64,000 nucleotides of DNA. It comes from Pieris napi. Lineage: Eukaryota; Arthropoda; Insecta; Lepidoptera; Pieridae. Made by a program: the position numbers and the translations under genes. Positions 33,813-45,885 of this stretch are shown in pieces (within the stretch, counting starts at the first letter, position 1; the number at the start of each line of letters is the position of its first letter). Under the pieces are notes generated by a model, which was given only the letters and a program-made list of their open reading frames with translations, searched no databases and was not told the origin of the DNA. Location of the stretch: NCBI RefSeq assembly GCF_905475465.1, contig NC_062239.1:7874001-7938000 (forward strand). Reading direction: 5' to 3'.

Positions 33813-36570
33813 TAAAGGCAATATTGGCTTCAAGTGTACGATGATTGTTTACATTTGGTTTACGCTTCTAATTATTACCTATATATTTATATGTAACTTT
33901 ACTTTACTTTAGTTTTTCTTTACCATACCAGTGTTAAGAGAAACAAAGGTGTACAGCCGGTATTAAATATTCCATATTTGAAAGTAAAAGATCTCACATA
34001 TTTCCACAAATGACCTGAAACCTACATTAACTTTTATATGAACACACATACAGAGCAAAAAAGGCGAGAAATGTGATAATCCCTTGTGTGACAGTCGTCT
34101 GCATTGGAGAAATCCTGTTTATGGCGCTTACTTGCATAAATATTTATAGAAACAACTTTTATGTTTACTTTTACTTAGAGTATTTGATTGGCAATAGTCT
34201 ACGTGTCTCTGTGTGTCGATATAATATCAGTTTGTTTATGGGCAGGCTAAAATTGTTACTTTTAAATTTGTTTAGCAGTTGAATGACAAAATATATTTAA
34301 CTAGAAAAAAATAAAAACGAAATATGTTCACTGTCTTATGTATATATATTAAATGGTGGCGCTATAACCTTCTGTAGGTCTGGGCCTCAGATTTGTGTAT
34401 CTGTTTTGTGATCATTTTAATTGTTGGCTATCAAGTCTAAAATTATTGCAAACAAATCTATCACGCCTCGTCATCGGTCATTTTTGGATAGGAATATTTA
34501 GACTATTTATTTTTGGTTATTTAACAATCATTACAACAGCAACTAGATACTGTCTACAGCCTTGCTTGCTGTGGTTTTTTTCTCGTAAACACAAGACAAA
34601 ATTAATTACAATAAATATGTTTAGTCCTGTAATAGTATCACTAAGTAACTTTAACGTGCCATTTTTAAAGATTAATTTCGTATAGAAACCTAACTATTCA
34701 TACACATAGTTACTAAATTAAAAAAATGGCAAACCTATTAATATAGGATAATTCCTATAATATACATATAACCTCTTATCTATATTATCGTTACCTTGAG
34801 TTTATTTTTACGTGAGTTTTCTTTAATCTTTGCAGGATTTTAACTTGTTAACGAATACTTTTAAGTCAGTAATCTAAAAAGGGCTATAATTATGTATAAG
34901 AAAGTATAAAGGCTCTTTCATTATTTAGAGTTTGACACCTTGGTTGCATTTGGACCCTTGTAATCCGATTAAGGTAAAAGGATAAATTGAGATCATAATG
35001 ACATACGGAAAAGCCGTGTAGATTTACGACTGACATGAATCCATTTCCTTCAATGAATGATCCAAATCACCGTAATACTGATTGGATTTGTATGAAAAAT
35101 GCCTGATTTTTAAGGGGAATTCAAAAATTCTGTACTTAGATTAAAATTTGACTCTTATTTTATCTGTTTTTAAAATATGTTTACATAAATTCAAACGAGT
35201 GTAAACGTTCTTAGAGATCAAGATCATCTAATGGAGTGAGATGGGTTATTACTAAAGGTTAACTAAGACAATCGAAGGGGAATTCAATTAAATAATTCTA
35301 ATAATCTGTGTAAGAAGTACTTTATTAAAGAAGTTCGAATACTATTAGTGCAAATATTAGGATACGAGATTTAATTAAAAATAAATGATATGCGATACTC
35401 ACCCAAATAAAATACATTAATCCGTGAAAGCAATTATGAAGGTTGGGTAAAAAGGATACCTCTAACAGAAGTTTTTGTTTGCTTTGTTAATATAATGTAG
35501 GTATACAATATACATGCCTTTCTGTACCAGTATTATTCATTTGTTACATGTCCATTGAGGGGTACACTCCATCAGAGGGGTACAGGTATTGGTTATTGTC
35601 TTTTGCATTACAAATACCTGTACCCCTCTGATACAACACCGTTATATAAGAAAATTTACAACTCTGTTGTCCAGCAGCCTTCCAGCAACCAGCAGCTTTT
35701 GATCGGTTACCTCACATCGGACCGGTCAATTCTCAACTAGTAATAAGTCTATAATATACATAATTGATCGTGCATCTCATATCGGGCCTATTTAATTTTC
35801 ATATTTAGTTATGTACCAATTATTGTACTAGTAATTAATTAAAGTAATTAAAATACATTTTGTTTTTTTTTTGGATTCACCGCTGGCCCTCACCTAATTC
35901 GTTTAACGTTTGTTACTATTTTATATATTATTTGTACTTATTTTAAAACAAAAAAATTAAATAAGTGTGTATTGAGCATCTAATAAGTCATTCGCATAGT
36001 TCAAAGTTTTCCAAGTCATATCAGACATAAAACAAGAAGATCTAAGTATTTCCTACTGTTATCTTGGCATTATCTTTTATAAACTGTTTTATTATTTGTT
36101 GGAATCACGCACGAATACTCATTCTGAAATGCTTCGTGGCTACAACAATAACACTCAATTTGCTGGTACAGTTATTAAGAATTATATCGTTCAAGTGACC
36201 GAACCTCGATTCGCAGATCTAGCCCTAATGGACAGCCTAATAGCTGTACGTGATCTAAATAAAACTATTTTGTTTTCGCTTAACACATTATTTGCTACTT
36301 TTATTACTTTTCGTGCGATTTGTGGTGTTAAGATTATTTTTCTGTATTTATTTTATGTTTGCTGGGCGATTCCGGCGTTCTAAAACTACTTAAATGGTTA
36401 AATACAAAATAGGAACCTCTTATAAAATATCTCTCACTCTCGCTCGAATTCTTCACCAATACAACAGAATAGACGCTGCTCATGCATAGCACGATATATT
36501 CGATATTGGGCTGAACAATTAAAAATAACCGTAGTCAGGACAACTACCTATCAGTTACCTAACCACAATT
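33813..36570. other. AT-rich stretch with minor repeats
   Basis: Contains a reverse SINE tail at 34353-34425 (ggtggcgctataacc, gtctgggcctcagatttgtg, tatctgttttgtgatcattt) and a perfect hairpin at 35571-35632. The rest shows no gene-like translation. The frame at 36096-36383 has no recognised domain and starts without ATG. Confidence 0.45.
35571..35632. repeat. Perfect 20-bp stem hairpin
   Basis: Arms atcagaggggtacaggtatt and its exact complement flank a 22-nt loop. A further ggggtacactcc just upstream partly repeats the arm. This could be a MITE remnant or a transcribed hairpin; no more can be said. Confidence 0.8.
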
Positions 36571-36698
36571 AGGAAAATAGGTTAGTGTTTTTTTTCCTTT
36601 TGGAACGAAGTTCATTATCGGGCGTTGTGAAAGGGGGCTAGACGGAAAAAATTCTTACGAAAAGTTGTCACGACACTTTTTTTGCTATTTGCTATTGT
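36571..36698 (+). repeat. Repeat segment abutting the 5S copy
   Basis: Contains ggaacgaagttcattatcgg and gggggctagacggaaaaaat, then acgaaaagttgtcacgacac. It resembles a moth repeat end I remember, but I cannot name it. It directly precedes the truncated 5S sequence. Confidence 0.3.
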
Positions 36699-36803
36699 AA
36701 TACACCGGTTCTCGTCCGATCACTGAAGTTAAGCAACGTCGGGCGAGGTCAGTACTTGGATGGGTGACCGCCTGAGAACACCTCGTGATGTTGGCTTTTT
36801 TTT
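36699..36803 (+). pseudogene. 5'-truncated 5S rRNA copy
   Basis: Matches about the last 97 nt of insect 5S rRNA: aatacaccggttctcgtccg, atcactgaagttaagcaacg, agtacttggatgggtgaccg and the 3' end cctcgtgatgttggc. A T8 run (36796-36803) sits in the position of a polymerase III terminator. The first roughly 20 nt of 5S RNA are missing or replaced, so the terminal helix cannot form and it is not a normal 5S gene. The internal control region appears intact, so transcription by polymerase III remains possible. Confidence 0.85.
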
Positions 36804-38385
36804 CGTCGTAAGATTGGTGTCGAGAAAATCTATCATACTGTTATGATACCAATTAACATATAAATTAATCGAAAGGAATTTCGTTCCATCCAGGTGTCCC
36901 TTGACACCTCTAAAGTTTTTTTGAATAAGAAATATCTTTATTTTATTCTTTGTTTGTTTTGTTTTCATGGTGCAAAATGTGTCATATATTTAAAAAAATT
37001 AGACTGTAGAAAGTTTTTTGTATCTGAAGTGGTGTGCGTTAACAAATAAATAAGTTCTAATAACACATAACATTCTAACCTTAAATCTGCTCCGGAACTG
37101 AAAATTATAATGAAAGAAATGATATGAAATACTTTTAAAGTTAGTTCGATTTCATATGAAGTTACATCCAGTAATTTCAGACCACCAATTGAATAAGTGT
37201 TTACCTTACCATAGTGGCTGCTTGGTGGTTGAATATGAAAAGATAGAAAAAATCATGTACATTTATTGTTTGTTTTTAATACAAAACTCTGCTTCTAAAT
37301 ATTCTTGGATTGGTTTATTTATTTGGGGCGTAACAAGGAAAAACCTATTTGAAACGAATAACAATAAGGCGGGGTTCCACGTGCAGAATTATATTTATTT
37401 TGTTTTTTGTGTAAACAAAAAGTAAATTTATTTATTGCTTAGTGTTTTTATGAAATTCGCTTGCAACATTTATTTTAAATTAACTTTAGTTTTTTAATAC
37501 CAACTAACAAAAGACAACTTTCGATCACAATAATTACCTATTTATTACCCTTCTTTTTTGCATTACTAATTTTGATTCCTAACCAAAAATTGTCTCGGAT
37601 TAGAATTAAAAATATTAAATAATAGACACAGAACGTCTGTTCCAATCGCCATAAAGAATTAAGGGTGATTACACTAGTACAAGAACTGATGCGCTAAAGC
37701 TTAGAAGTACATAATTATTAATGGTATGAAGACTTTCAAACTTGAATACATCCCGGCTTCAAAGTTCTTTAAACTTCTACGAAACTGTTATGTAAGTAAG
37801 ATACATGCCTCAAACACTTTTCATTGTACCAGCATTTTCGTTGAAAGTTTCTACTTCAGTCAAATAGTGTGATGGACGTATTATCTAATATGGATAACAT
37901 AATTTTATTTGTAAAATTAACACTAAAACACTTTCAAACATTTGTCCCTTCTCGTTAATATTTCTTCTGTCTTCTCTTCTGTAATATTTTAGCCAAATAG
38001 TCTGAAAACCTCATGTTAACCCTGAAACACATATAATGGGAAATGTAAGGAAAGAGACCAAGGTATACACATACACATCATAAACTGACTAAGTATAACA
38101 AAATCTAGGCATTAAAGTCTCTACCATTCACCAAGCTGGAGAGCACCAGACATTGAAGCAGTGGTGTTGTTTAGAAGCACCCTCAGCGGCGAGGAACCGA
38201 TCGGAGGAGGAGGATGTGCAATTAACAAAAGTAAAGTAAGTGAGAGAGAAAGTGACGGACACATACATATGTTTTAAACAAATATAACATCAGTCTCTGT
38301 ATTATCATTAAAAATGTTTATATCTAAAATAAATATTTTATTATTTCTTACAGCACAGGTTAAATATAATTATTTATAATGATAT
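36804..38385. other. AT-rich spacer
   Basis: Nothing recognised. The short frames at 36729-36968 and 37156-37425 are unremarkable. A GC-richer patch at 38155-38215 encodes nothing identifiable. Confidence 0.4.
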
Positions 38386-38401
38386 ATTAAAACAAAGAGC
38401 A

Positions 38402-38670
38402 TTGTTGGCCTAGTGGCTTCAGCGTGCGACTCTCATACCTGAGGTCGTAGGTCCGGTGCAACAATGGACTTTCTTTCTATGTGCGCACACATTTGCTTGT
38501 ACGGTGTAGGAAAACATCGTGTGGAAACCGACATGTCTTAGACCCAAAAGGTCGACGGCGTGTGTGGAGACTGATCACCTACTTGCCTATTAGATTTAAA
38601 AATGATCATGAATCAGATTCAGAAATCTGAGGCCAAGACCTAAAAGAGGTTGTAGCGCCACTAATTATTT
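38402..38670 (+). mobile_element. Full-length SINE with 13-bp target duplication
   Basis: tRNA-like head (ttggcctagtggcttcagcg), body (aaaacatcgtgtggaaaccg) and tail (ctacttgcctattagattta to gttgtagcgccacta plus T-rich end). The 13-bp sequence attaaaacaaaga is duplicated at 38386-38398 and 38678-38690. This shows L1-type target-primed insertion and a fairly young copy. Part of the B-box region is deleted (gtaggtccggtgcaac). Confidence 0.9.
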
Positions 38671-38835
38671 TTTTATAATTAAAACAAAGATAAAATAATG
38701 AACGTTAATAACTTAATAATATCAACTTAATCTAAGCATTTTATTAGTAGAGGTTAGGTGAAGGTAATAATTGTAATAAAATTAATTCCTCAAATTTTAT
38801 GAAGCACTAACTAATACAAAAGATATTATATATGC

Positions 38836-39286
38836 AGGTCGTTTTTCTCGCCACGCCGCGCTTAACGATATTATATGCCGCTCTCTTGCCTCTGTCAATG
38901 TTCCAGCAATTTTGGAGCCAACAGGCATCGCAAGAGACGTTGGCAAGCGGCCGGATGGGATGTCGTTGATCCTTCGGAGAATGGGACGGGCTTTAGTATG
39001 GGATGCTACTTGTGTGGACACGTTTGCCCCGTCTCACCTCCTTCGGACAAGCAAAAACGCTGGTAGGCGGAAAATATATACCATAACTTGTAGAGACTCT
39101 TGGGCCGTGCCCAGTTCAAGTGCACAGGCGCTTATTAAAGATTTAAGTTGGCATCTGGATAGTACCGGTGACCCCAGCTGGTGCTTTTTGGCTCAACGAA
39201 TAAGTTTCGCAATACAGCGAGGAAATGCTGCCAGCGTTAAAGGTACACTGCCACCGGGACCAAACTTTTTAAATTTGTTTTTATAA
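38836..39286 (+). pseudogene. Transposon-derived protein fragment (KRPDG ... WDAT ... QRGNAAS type)
   Basis: A nearly continuous frame reads RHAALNDI, EPTGIARDVGKRPDGMSL, RALVWDATCVDTFAPSHL, LIKDLSWHLDSTGDP and AQRISFAIQRGNAASVKGTL. This combination recurs in repetitive genes of many invertebrates as I remember them, generally next to mobile elements, but its biochemical role is unknown to me. An internal segment (around TSKNAGRRKIYTI) is shortened relative to that pattern, so this copy is probably defective. A second, shorter relative lies at 40536-40692. Confidence 0.55.
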
Positions 39287-39894
39287 TTTTTATTATTACT
39301 TTGAAGGTTAAGAAAATTGTAGATACAAATTATACGTATGTAGCATGTTTGAAAACAAAACATAAAAGATAGGTTGATAACGCAAATGCTGCAAATTTCA
39401 TAAATCATATTTGTATGGCCCAAAATAAGTATTATTATCATATAATTATAAAACATTTAGAAATCTAGCTTTTTAGTATTCGAAGAAAGTATTCGGACAA
39501 AAAGTATACCCTGTCAATAACTTGCCTCAATGACCTTTCATAGATATAATATTTGACAAGGGTGCGCTGAGATACTAAGCTGACAATTTACGAAACGGAG
39601 AACATAGAAACCGCTGATGTTTAAAAATTAACAGAGTTATTTTTGCTTGAGTGGACCTATTATTGAAAGATATTTCCAAAATTCATTTTGAACTAAAACA
39701 GTTAATTAAACGAATTTGGAAATAATAACTGAATAAATATAGTGTTATAAAGTTTGTATATATCGATCCTTTATTTAAAATCCTCGCCTGAAAAAAGACT
39801 ATTAACATAAAAATGTTGTCAACTAGAAGTGAAGTTTATACGGGAACGTTGGAGACACAAGTTAATAAACTCTTTGTAGGGAAAGAAGGCAATA

Positions 39895-40490
39895 ATGAAT
39901 ACAATGCCCATGAACACTCTCAATGCCAGAGGGTTTGCGAGTGCGTTGCCGGCCATTTAAGTATTACTTACTTACTTACTTAATTTCCTATAACCCCTAG
40001 TTAGGGCAGAGGGCGTCCACAGTGAGTCTCCATCGCGTTCGGTCTTGAGCCTCGTATTTTACCTCGCTCCAAGTCTTTCCAGCTCTCTTTGCCTCGTCTG
40101 CGACTGTACGGCGCCAGGTTTGCTTGGGACTGCCACGCTTCCGCTTTGCTCCTTGCGGGTTCCAATCAAGCGCCTGCTTGGGAATATGATTAGGATCCCT
40201 TCGAAGTGTATGGCCTATCCAATTCCACTCGCGTCGCTTGATCTGCTGGTGGATCTACCATTTAAGTATTGGTACGCACTTTTCTTTAAGGACCCTAAGT
40301 AGGATTGGTTCTGAAATAGTTCAGTGGGTAGCTGATTCACATAGTTGTGGTGCGCGGCAAATTCTGCCTTACATAACGCTCTGTTGTGGAACGACTGACG
40401 TCGAGGTAATACGGGTGAGATTTTGTATTCGGCCTCGACGTCTAACGATGAAACTCGGCTGCGGGTATTACGTATATGTAGGAAACTTTC
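39895..40490 (+). repeat. Family B repeat interrupted by a LINE fragment
   Basis: The left part (39895-39965) has gaatacaatgcccatgaaca, ctctcaatgccagagggttt and gcgttgccggcc. The right part (40258-40490) has tttaagtattggtacgcact, aaggaccctaagtaggattg, cgtcgaggtaatacgggtga and cctcgacgtctaacgatgaa. Without the insertion the two parts form one repeat, also represented at 1303-1550 and 23093-23180. Confidence 0.75.
39966..40257 (-). mobile_element. 5'-truncated LINE 3' end with 13-bp target duplication
   Basis: The minus strand is open for about 85 codons (40253-39998): WIGHTLRRDPNH, QALDWNPQGAKRKRGSPKQT, WRRTVADEAKRAGKTWSEVK, AQDRTRWRLTVDALCPN, stop. This is the C-terminal segment of a non-LTR retrotransposon polyprotein. 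A taag microsatellite forms its 3' tail. The target ccatttaagtatt is duplicated at 39953-39965 and 40258-40270. The lack of stops suggests a young insertion. Confidence 0.85.
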
Positions 40491-40535
40491 ATTCCGTATT
40501 TGCTTTCTAAATTATAAGAATAATAAGGATTGGCT

Positions 40536-40692
40536 TTTTAAAGAAATTTCAAAAAGGTTAGTCGACATCACAGGAGTCCGAAGATCTGGCAACTACCTCG
40601 GACAAAGAATTAGTCTAGCGATTCAAAGGGGGAACGCTGCCAGTATCTTCGGAACCTTGCCTAAAGGGACTCCTTTTAATAATATATTTTAG
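40536..40692 (+). pseudogene. Second fragment of the QRGNAAS-type transposon protein
   Basis: Frame FKEISKRLVDITGVRRSGN, YLGQRISLAIQRGNAASIFG, TLPKGTPFNNIF, stop. It is the C-terminal third of the protein type seen at 38836-39286 and is in the same orientation. The sequence upstream is the family B repeat. Confidence 0.55.
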
Positions 40693-43600
40693 TTTATGTT
40701 AAGGTTAGTTATTTATTTCAATGTATATTATTTTATTATTATGTCTTTTAAATTAATAAATAAGGATTCTTTTTGTTACTGCCTTCATATAGGTATGATA
40801 GTTAAGCTATTGTGTACCATTAGCTATAAATTTTCTAATTAATGTGCAACTTTTCTTGGAAGTTGATTATAATAACAGTACAATATTACCCAAAATATTG
40901 TATATAAAGCACTCTTTTGTATTTCTGGTGGATCCTCGTAGATCTGATTAAACAAAATGACCTTGGCAACTTGACAGAAGATAAAATCAATTCTTATTAA
41001 GATGTATATATCGCATGAAATACATTTTATCTACTGCAGATAATTGCTTGGTACAAAACCCTTTTGATATCATCTGTATCTACACTTTCGTATCTGAACT
41101 CTACTTTAGTAAAAAGCAGTAAAAGTCTGATAACCACTACTTAATAAGGTAGGTACACACAAGTGTCTTAAAAAAATGATTTTAACAAAGTTAATTTGTC
41201 TTTGAAAGATGCGCCATACTAATCGTGAAAATAAAGATAATAGCAGATCGTAAATAGGACTTTATGTTTAATTCTTAATAAGATCTACGAATCTCATGAC
41301 AATGGTGATACTTTCTTTTTACGAAACCTATTTTGAGATGGACAAAAAGTAAATGTCATAGAATTGTATCAATTCCTTGTACCTTTTCTTTTTAGTTTAA
41401 AATGCGGACAGCTGAACAATTGACTGTAGCGGACAATACGTAAAATATCGCCGTTTTATCCGCCAACTGAGCGAACAAAGACCTTCGATAGTCAAACGTA
41501 CTACAAGAGAACGTACTTTTGATAAAGTAAAACGGAAAATACTAGCTGCAGGGACTATACCATCAAGATTCATGTTTATAAAGATCTTTTTTATTATTAT
41601 ACAAGATGAAATACAGACACTGTCTTTGTTATTTTTAGTCCTATACAAAACGGATTAAAAAATAGCCTACAGACCGGCAACGCAATAACAAAATGGGAGT
41701 TCATAGGTGTTAGCTGCCTTTTTCCTTTTCAATTAAAGTAAGTTTTTTTAAGTAATGTAATAATGTGTATCATTTAAAAATAGTTGCTATTTTAGTGAAT
41801 AAGTCAGGAGGATTTATATACGTATACATTTGCTTCGCCAGCCCTAAAGTCGAGTTGATGTTGTTTGGGGAAAACTATTTATGATAGATTCGATATGATG
41901 GCAATACGAATGATAATGATCTGTAAGACTTGTGTAATTTTGTATTATTGTTTATGGCGTCATAACCGTTTTTTTGGATATTAATTGTCGTAAATTAAAT
42001 ATATATACACAAATCTTATATAATTAACCTGAAAAGTTAAATGAAAATCGATAGTGTCTTAATAAAATTTGGCCGGGTTCAATCAGCAGCAGATATTAAA
42101 TTAGGACCCATAATTAGTGAAAGATAGTTCAATCAAGAAGTGAGTGAATGATCGATTGAACGAGTAAGTGATCCGCAATGTGAGCTATTAATCGCAGTGC
42201 GTGCTTGGCGTGTTAATACCGAATGGGATGTAGAGTAATTTATTCTTAGTTTATCGTAAACGATAAAACTGCGTGAGCTATGCTCTTGAGGGCAAGTAAA
42301 CCTCGTTTCCCCAAATATTCTAGTAATTTTTATATTAAACAAAACAAACTATTTTGTGAGCTTCTACTACCACCGTAACAAGTACCCTGTTTACAAAAAG
42401 ATAAGGTTTAGGTAGGTTTTAGTATAATTTAGTTTTACTGAGCATATGATGTTTGTTAATGGTGACTTTGTCAATATTTAATAAGATTAGTACAAAAATC
42501 AATATTCAGGAATTCTATGCAGAATAAACTGCATGCTAGCGTTGTAAAAAATATATAAATAATGTTCGAGAATTTCAGTGCCGTTGAAAGCTTATAGTTA
42601 AACGTTTTATGAAGAGTAAGCAAAATAGTAGGCATTCTTGAAATATTTCCTAGTTTCATTAAAACAGAGACTTAAGCACTGAGAAATCAAATGCACCTAT
42701 TTTGTGTGACAATGGAATTAATGATTACTTGAGACGAACTAGACTCAATATAAAAAAAATCCGTGGATTTAAGCTATAATCCCGTCGCGTTTTATACTCA
42801 TCCTGCTTTGTACTCCTGTATCTTTTTATTGATAATTTTTCGAATGGCATACGTTTTCAGAGTATTCCTCCAATTTAGTGTCTAAGATACGCCAATTTCC
42901 TCACGACATATTCACTAGTATTCCCTTTGCTTACCTAAAATAATTTATTTACTCTGTTGATTTATAAAATCTGTATTTAAATTCATCCAAATACAATTTG
43001 GTTGAAAAATAAATGACGATCAACTTATAAGTTCAAAAGTGTGTAGATAACAGTTTTACAATAATTATGCAGCGAAATCAAAAGCTCTCGCATTTCCGCG
43101 GTTGGTTTCAATTGAAAATAATTATTTATTTTTAAAATTTTTATCGTCCAAATGAAACAACATTTTTATTCATGTTACATATATTTTAAATTATAAGTAG
43201 CTTATTTTTTGAACGAACAAGTCTTTATATCGCACATATAAAAATCCATTGGTGCGTGTCTGAAAAATGCAAAACCTCAGAGTTGACAGTTTAACGTGTC
43301 ACAATATATATGTACTAATATATGTTCAATCAACATGAACGTCACGTATTTATGATATTAAAAAAACTGAGCTAATTAGAACTCTCAATCGATAATCTAA
43401 ATCAAAACGCCCAAGCACTTTCTGCTTTCCTAATATCTTATTCGGATTTTCGGATTTTACATTCAGGGAAAAAAACATTATTTGACCTTTTAAATCATAA
43501 AACGTTCTCAACGGCGTGAATAACTTATAATTAAAGTACTTTATTCAACTCTCGGTTCTATTATTCCCTTCGGTATTCATAAAGAATATTTTTACGATTT

Positions 43601-43880
43601 AAATATTTGATAACGGAATGTGTTATTCTTTATAAATGGGCTTCGAAACGGGGGTTTGTAAAACGATTTTACAAAAGTGAAATTGTTATATGATTGTCGC
43701 CATTAATAGTTTAACAAAAGAACAATTTAACACAAATGTTAAAAAGATTTTTGTTTGGTTAAACTTATGTTGAATAGTCAACGCTATCACTACGTATTTA
43801 CAAATTTAAGCGAGTGAAGCGCTGGTCCCTGCTATATATATGTATATTGTATATATATACCGTATATCAGACGATATCTT
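40693..43880. other. AT-rich spacer, no recognised feature
   Basis: About 3.2 kb without convincing genes or repeats. Short frames at 41397-41648 and 42133-42342 have no recognisable domain. A (ta)n-like patch lies at 43834-43865. Confidence 0.45.
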
Positions 43881-43889
43881 TAGTGTAAC

Positions 43890-44460
43890 ATTTTTTCGTT
43901 ACGCGTCACATTTTTCGGTTACGCGCCATTTTGCTTTTTGAAGTCAAACTTCTTTATCGGCGTTGGGATGAAAGTTCTTTATCGACGTATGGGAGAAATT
44001 TTGTAGCAAATCGTCACGTTTTTCGGTTACGCGCCATGTTGCTTTTTGAAGTCAAACTTCTTTATCGGCGTTAGAATGAATTTTTTATCGACGTATGGGA
44101 GAAATTTTGTAGCAAATCGTCACGTTTTTCGGTTACGCGCCATCTTTTTCTTGTCCCTACCACGGTTGATCCGAAGAGATTCGAAGCCATTAATAACAAA
44201 AATATATAATAACGATTACATTGATAGTAATAATTCTATTACAATTAATGAAATTCTGTAATAATCTTAGTAGTAATAAGGTAAAATGAAATAATTGTAT
44301 TTGTGTTCATGTCTATGATAATAAAAGCCTTTTGTTAAACTTTATTTAACCAATTTCGTTAAGTTGCATATAGTAGATCATTTTTCGAAAAATAAGGTCA
44401 TAAAGAAGTTTCACTTCTTACGTGTGTACACCTAGTACACGCACACATTTTTTTACTTCC
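43890..44460 (-). mobile_element. gaagttatacttc-family MITE with internal tandem duplication
   Basis: The left end has cggttacgcgccattttgct ttttgaagtcaaacttcttta. The right end has cataaagaagtttcacttct tacgtgtgtac and gtacacgcacac. These are the two ends of the 60411-60940 element in reverse orientation. A unit of about 120 bp (from cacgtttttcggttacgcgc through the gaagtcaaacttctttatcg and atcgacgtatgggagaaatt segments) is repeated in tandem, about 2.5 times, at the left end. Confidence 0.65.
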
Positions 44461-44959
44461 CGATTATGTCTTACTAATAAGCTGTAAAGAAACAGTTATA
44501 TATTGTCAAACTTTATTAAATTTATATGAGTTTAAATTGCAAAATTTGTTTATTACGTATAAAATTTTAATTAATTAAAGCAATTCATTTCCAAACAGAC
44601 CCATTCAGATGTTTGTAACTTAATAAATAGCTGACGTTGCTACTTGAGTATGCAGACGACGTCTTCTATAAATTTAATATTTAAAATTTATTTTTGCTTT
44701 CATTAAAAAACTTGAAACATATTGAACTTTAATTTCTTTGTGTTAGTGTTGATGGCTATAGTAGAGTGGTTTGCGTTTGCTGTTTTACTAGTTTAATCGC
44801 ACAGCTATGGTTGTGTATTAATTCATTATTATAGAGTGGCGATGTTTTTAAAGCAAATTGATAACTAGTTTAAGTTAGATTTGTATTCGTCAAAAACGTG
44901 GATACGGCCATTATGGCACACAACGTAGCTCAGATTCAAAGACACAAAATAAAGTATAA

Positions 44960-45260
44960 AAAGTAAAGGGCAAAGGTCAAAAGACAAAACGAAAATCCAA
45001 GAAGGAAGAAAGGTCTAGTTCAGAAGAAGAAAACTGACTTTTATGGGACGACAGTTCTGAAAAATTTCCAGATATAAGCCATGTTAAAGATACAAAGTGT
45101 TTGTATCGTGAAGATCTCTATTTTATGAATGCTGGAGGTGAAATATGTGTTCAATGCCTATGTTGCACATTATTGAATTATGGGCTCATGATGAATGCTC
45201 AGGAGTGGATACGGACGTTTCTGCGAATTTTGTTCTGCAAAATAGTTTATTTCTTCTATT
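44960..45260 (+). pseudogene. Pogo-like transposase C-terminal relic
   Basis: Reading across frames: a lysine/serine/glutamate-rich stretch (KRKSKKEERSSSEEEN), then DISHVKDTKCLYREDLYF, EICVQCLCC, then WAHDECSGVDTD in another frame. This looks like the PHD-like zinc-binding tail (CxxC ... WAHxxC ... C) of insect pogo/Tigger-type transposases, with some cysteines altered. The catalytic domain is absent. A small hairpin (gccatattggct / agccaatatggc) follows at 45286-45321. Confidence 0.45.
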
Positions 45261-45606
45261 TTACTATTTTATTTGCTATGGAGGGCCATATTGGCTCACT
45301 ACATTTGTAGCCAATATGGCCATATTACCTTACCATGGTAATTTTTTTAAGATTTGGCAAAGTTTAAAAAAACGTTTATTTTATTTTCGTTGGATACTTA
45401 ATAATAATTTTTGAGTACTATTTAGTTCAAAGAACTGATTTAACCAATACAAATTGATTGAACTTAGTAAAAAGATATATATATTCAAAAAAGCTTATAG
45501 TGTGCCATATTACGCGAAGTTACTCTATATATATATTAGGTGAATATTTGACGTATACACATTACACATACCTATAAGCTTTACTTATTTCACAAATAGA
45601 GAGAGA

Positions 45607-45885
45607 AGTGTTGGCCTAGTGGCTTCAGCATGCGACTTTTGTAGTTTCGATCCCTGGCTGAAGAATTTGAATAGAATAGAATAGAATTTCTTTCTATGTG
45701 CTCATTTAACATTATTTCGAACGGTGAAGGAAATCTTCGTGAATAAACCGGCCTGTCTTAGACCGAAAATTCGACGTGTCAGGCACAGGAGGCTGATCAC
45801 CTACTTGCCTATTAGATTGACAAATGATCATGAAACAGATACAGAAATCTGATGCCCAGAACTAAAAAGATGGTAGCGCTATTAT
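45607..45885 (+). mobile_element. Full-length SINE
   Basis: Head gtgttggcctagtggcttca, body gaacggtgaaggaaatcttc, tail gatcacctacttgcctatta to ggtagcgctatta. It carries a small (gaata)n-type insertion after the B-box region. A 9-bp repeat tcacaaata flanks it (45590-45598, 45896-45904), consistent with a target duplication. Confidence 0.8.

Noticed and set aside
36096..36383. 95-residue plus-strand frame
   Set aside because: It opens with TTG, has no recognisable family, and its hydrophobic end reflects T-rich DNA.
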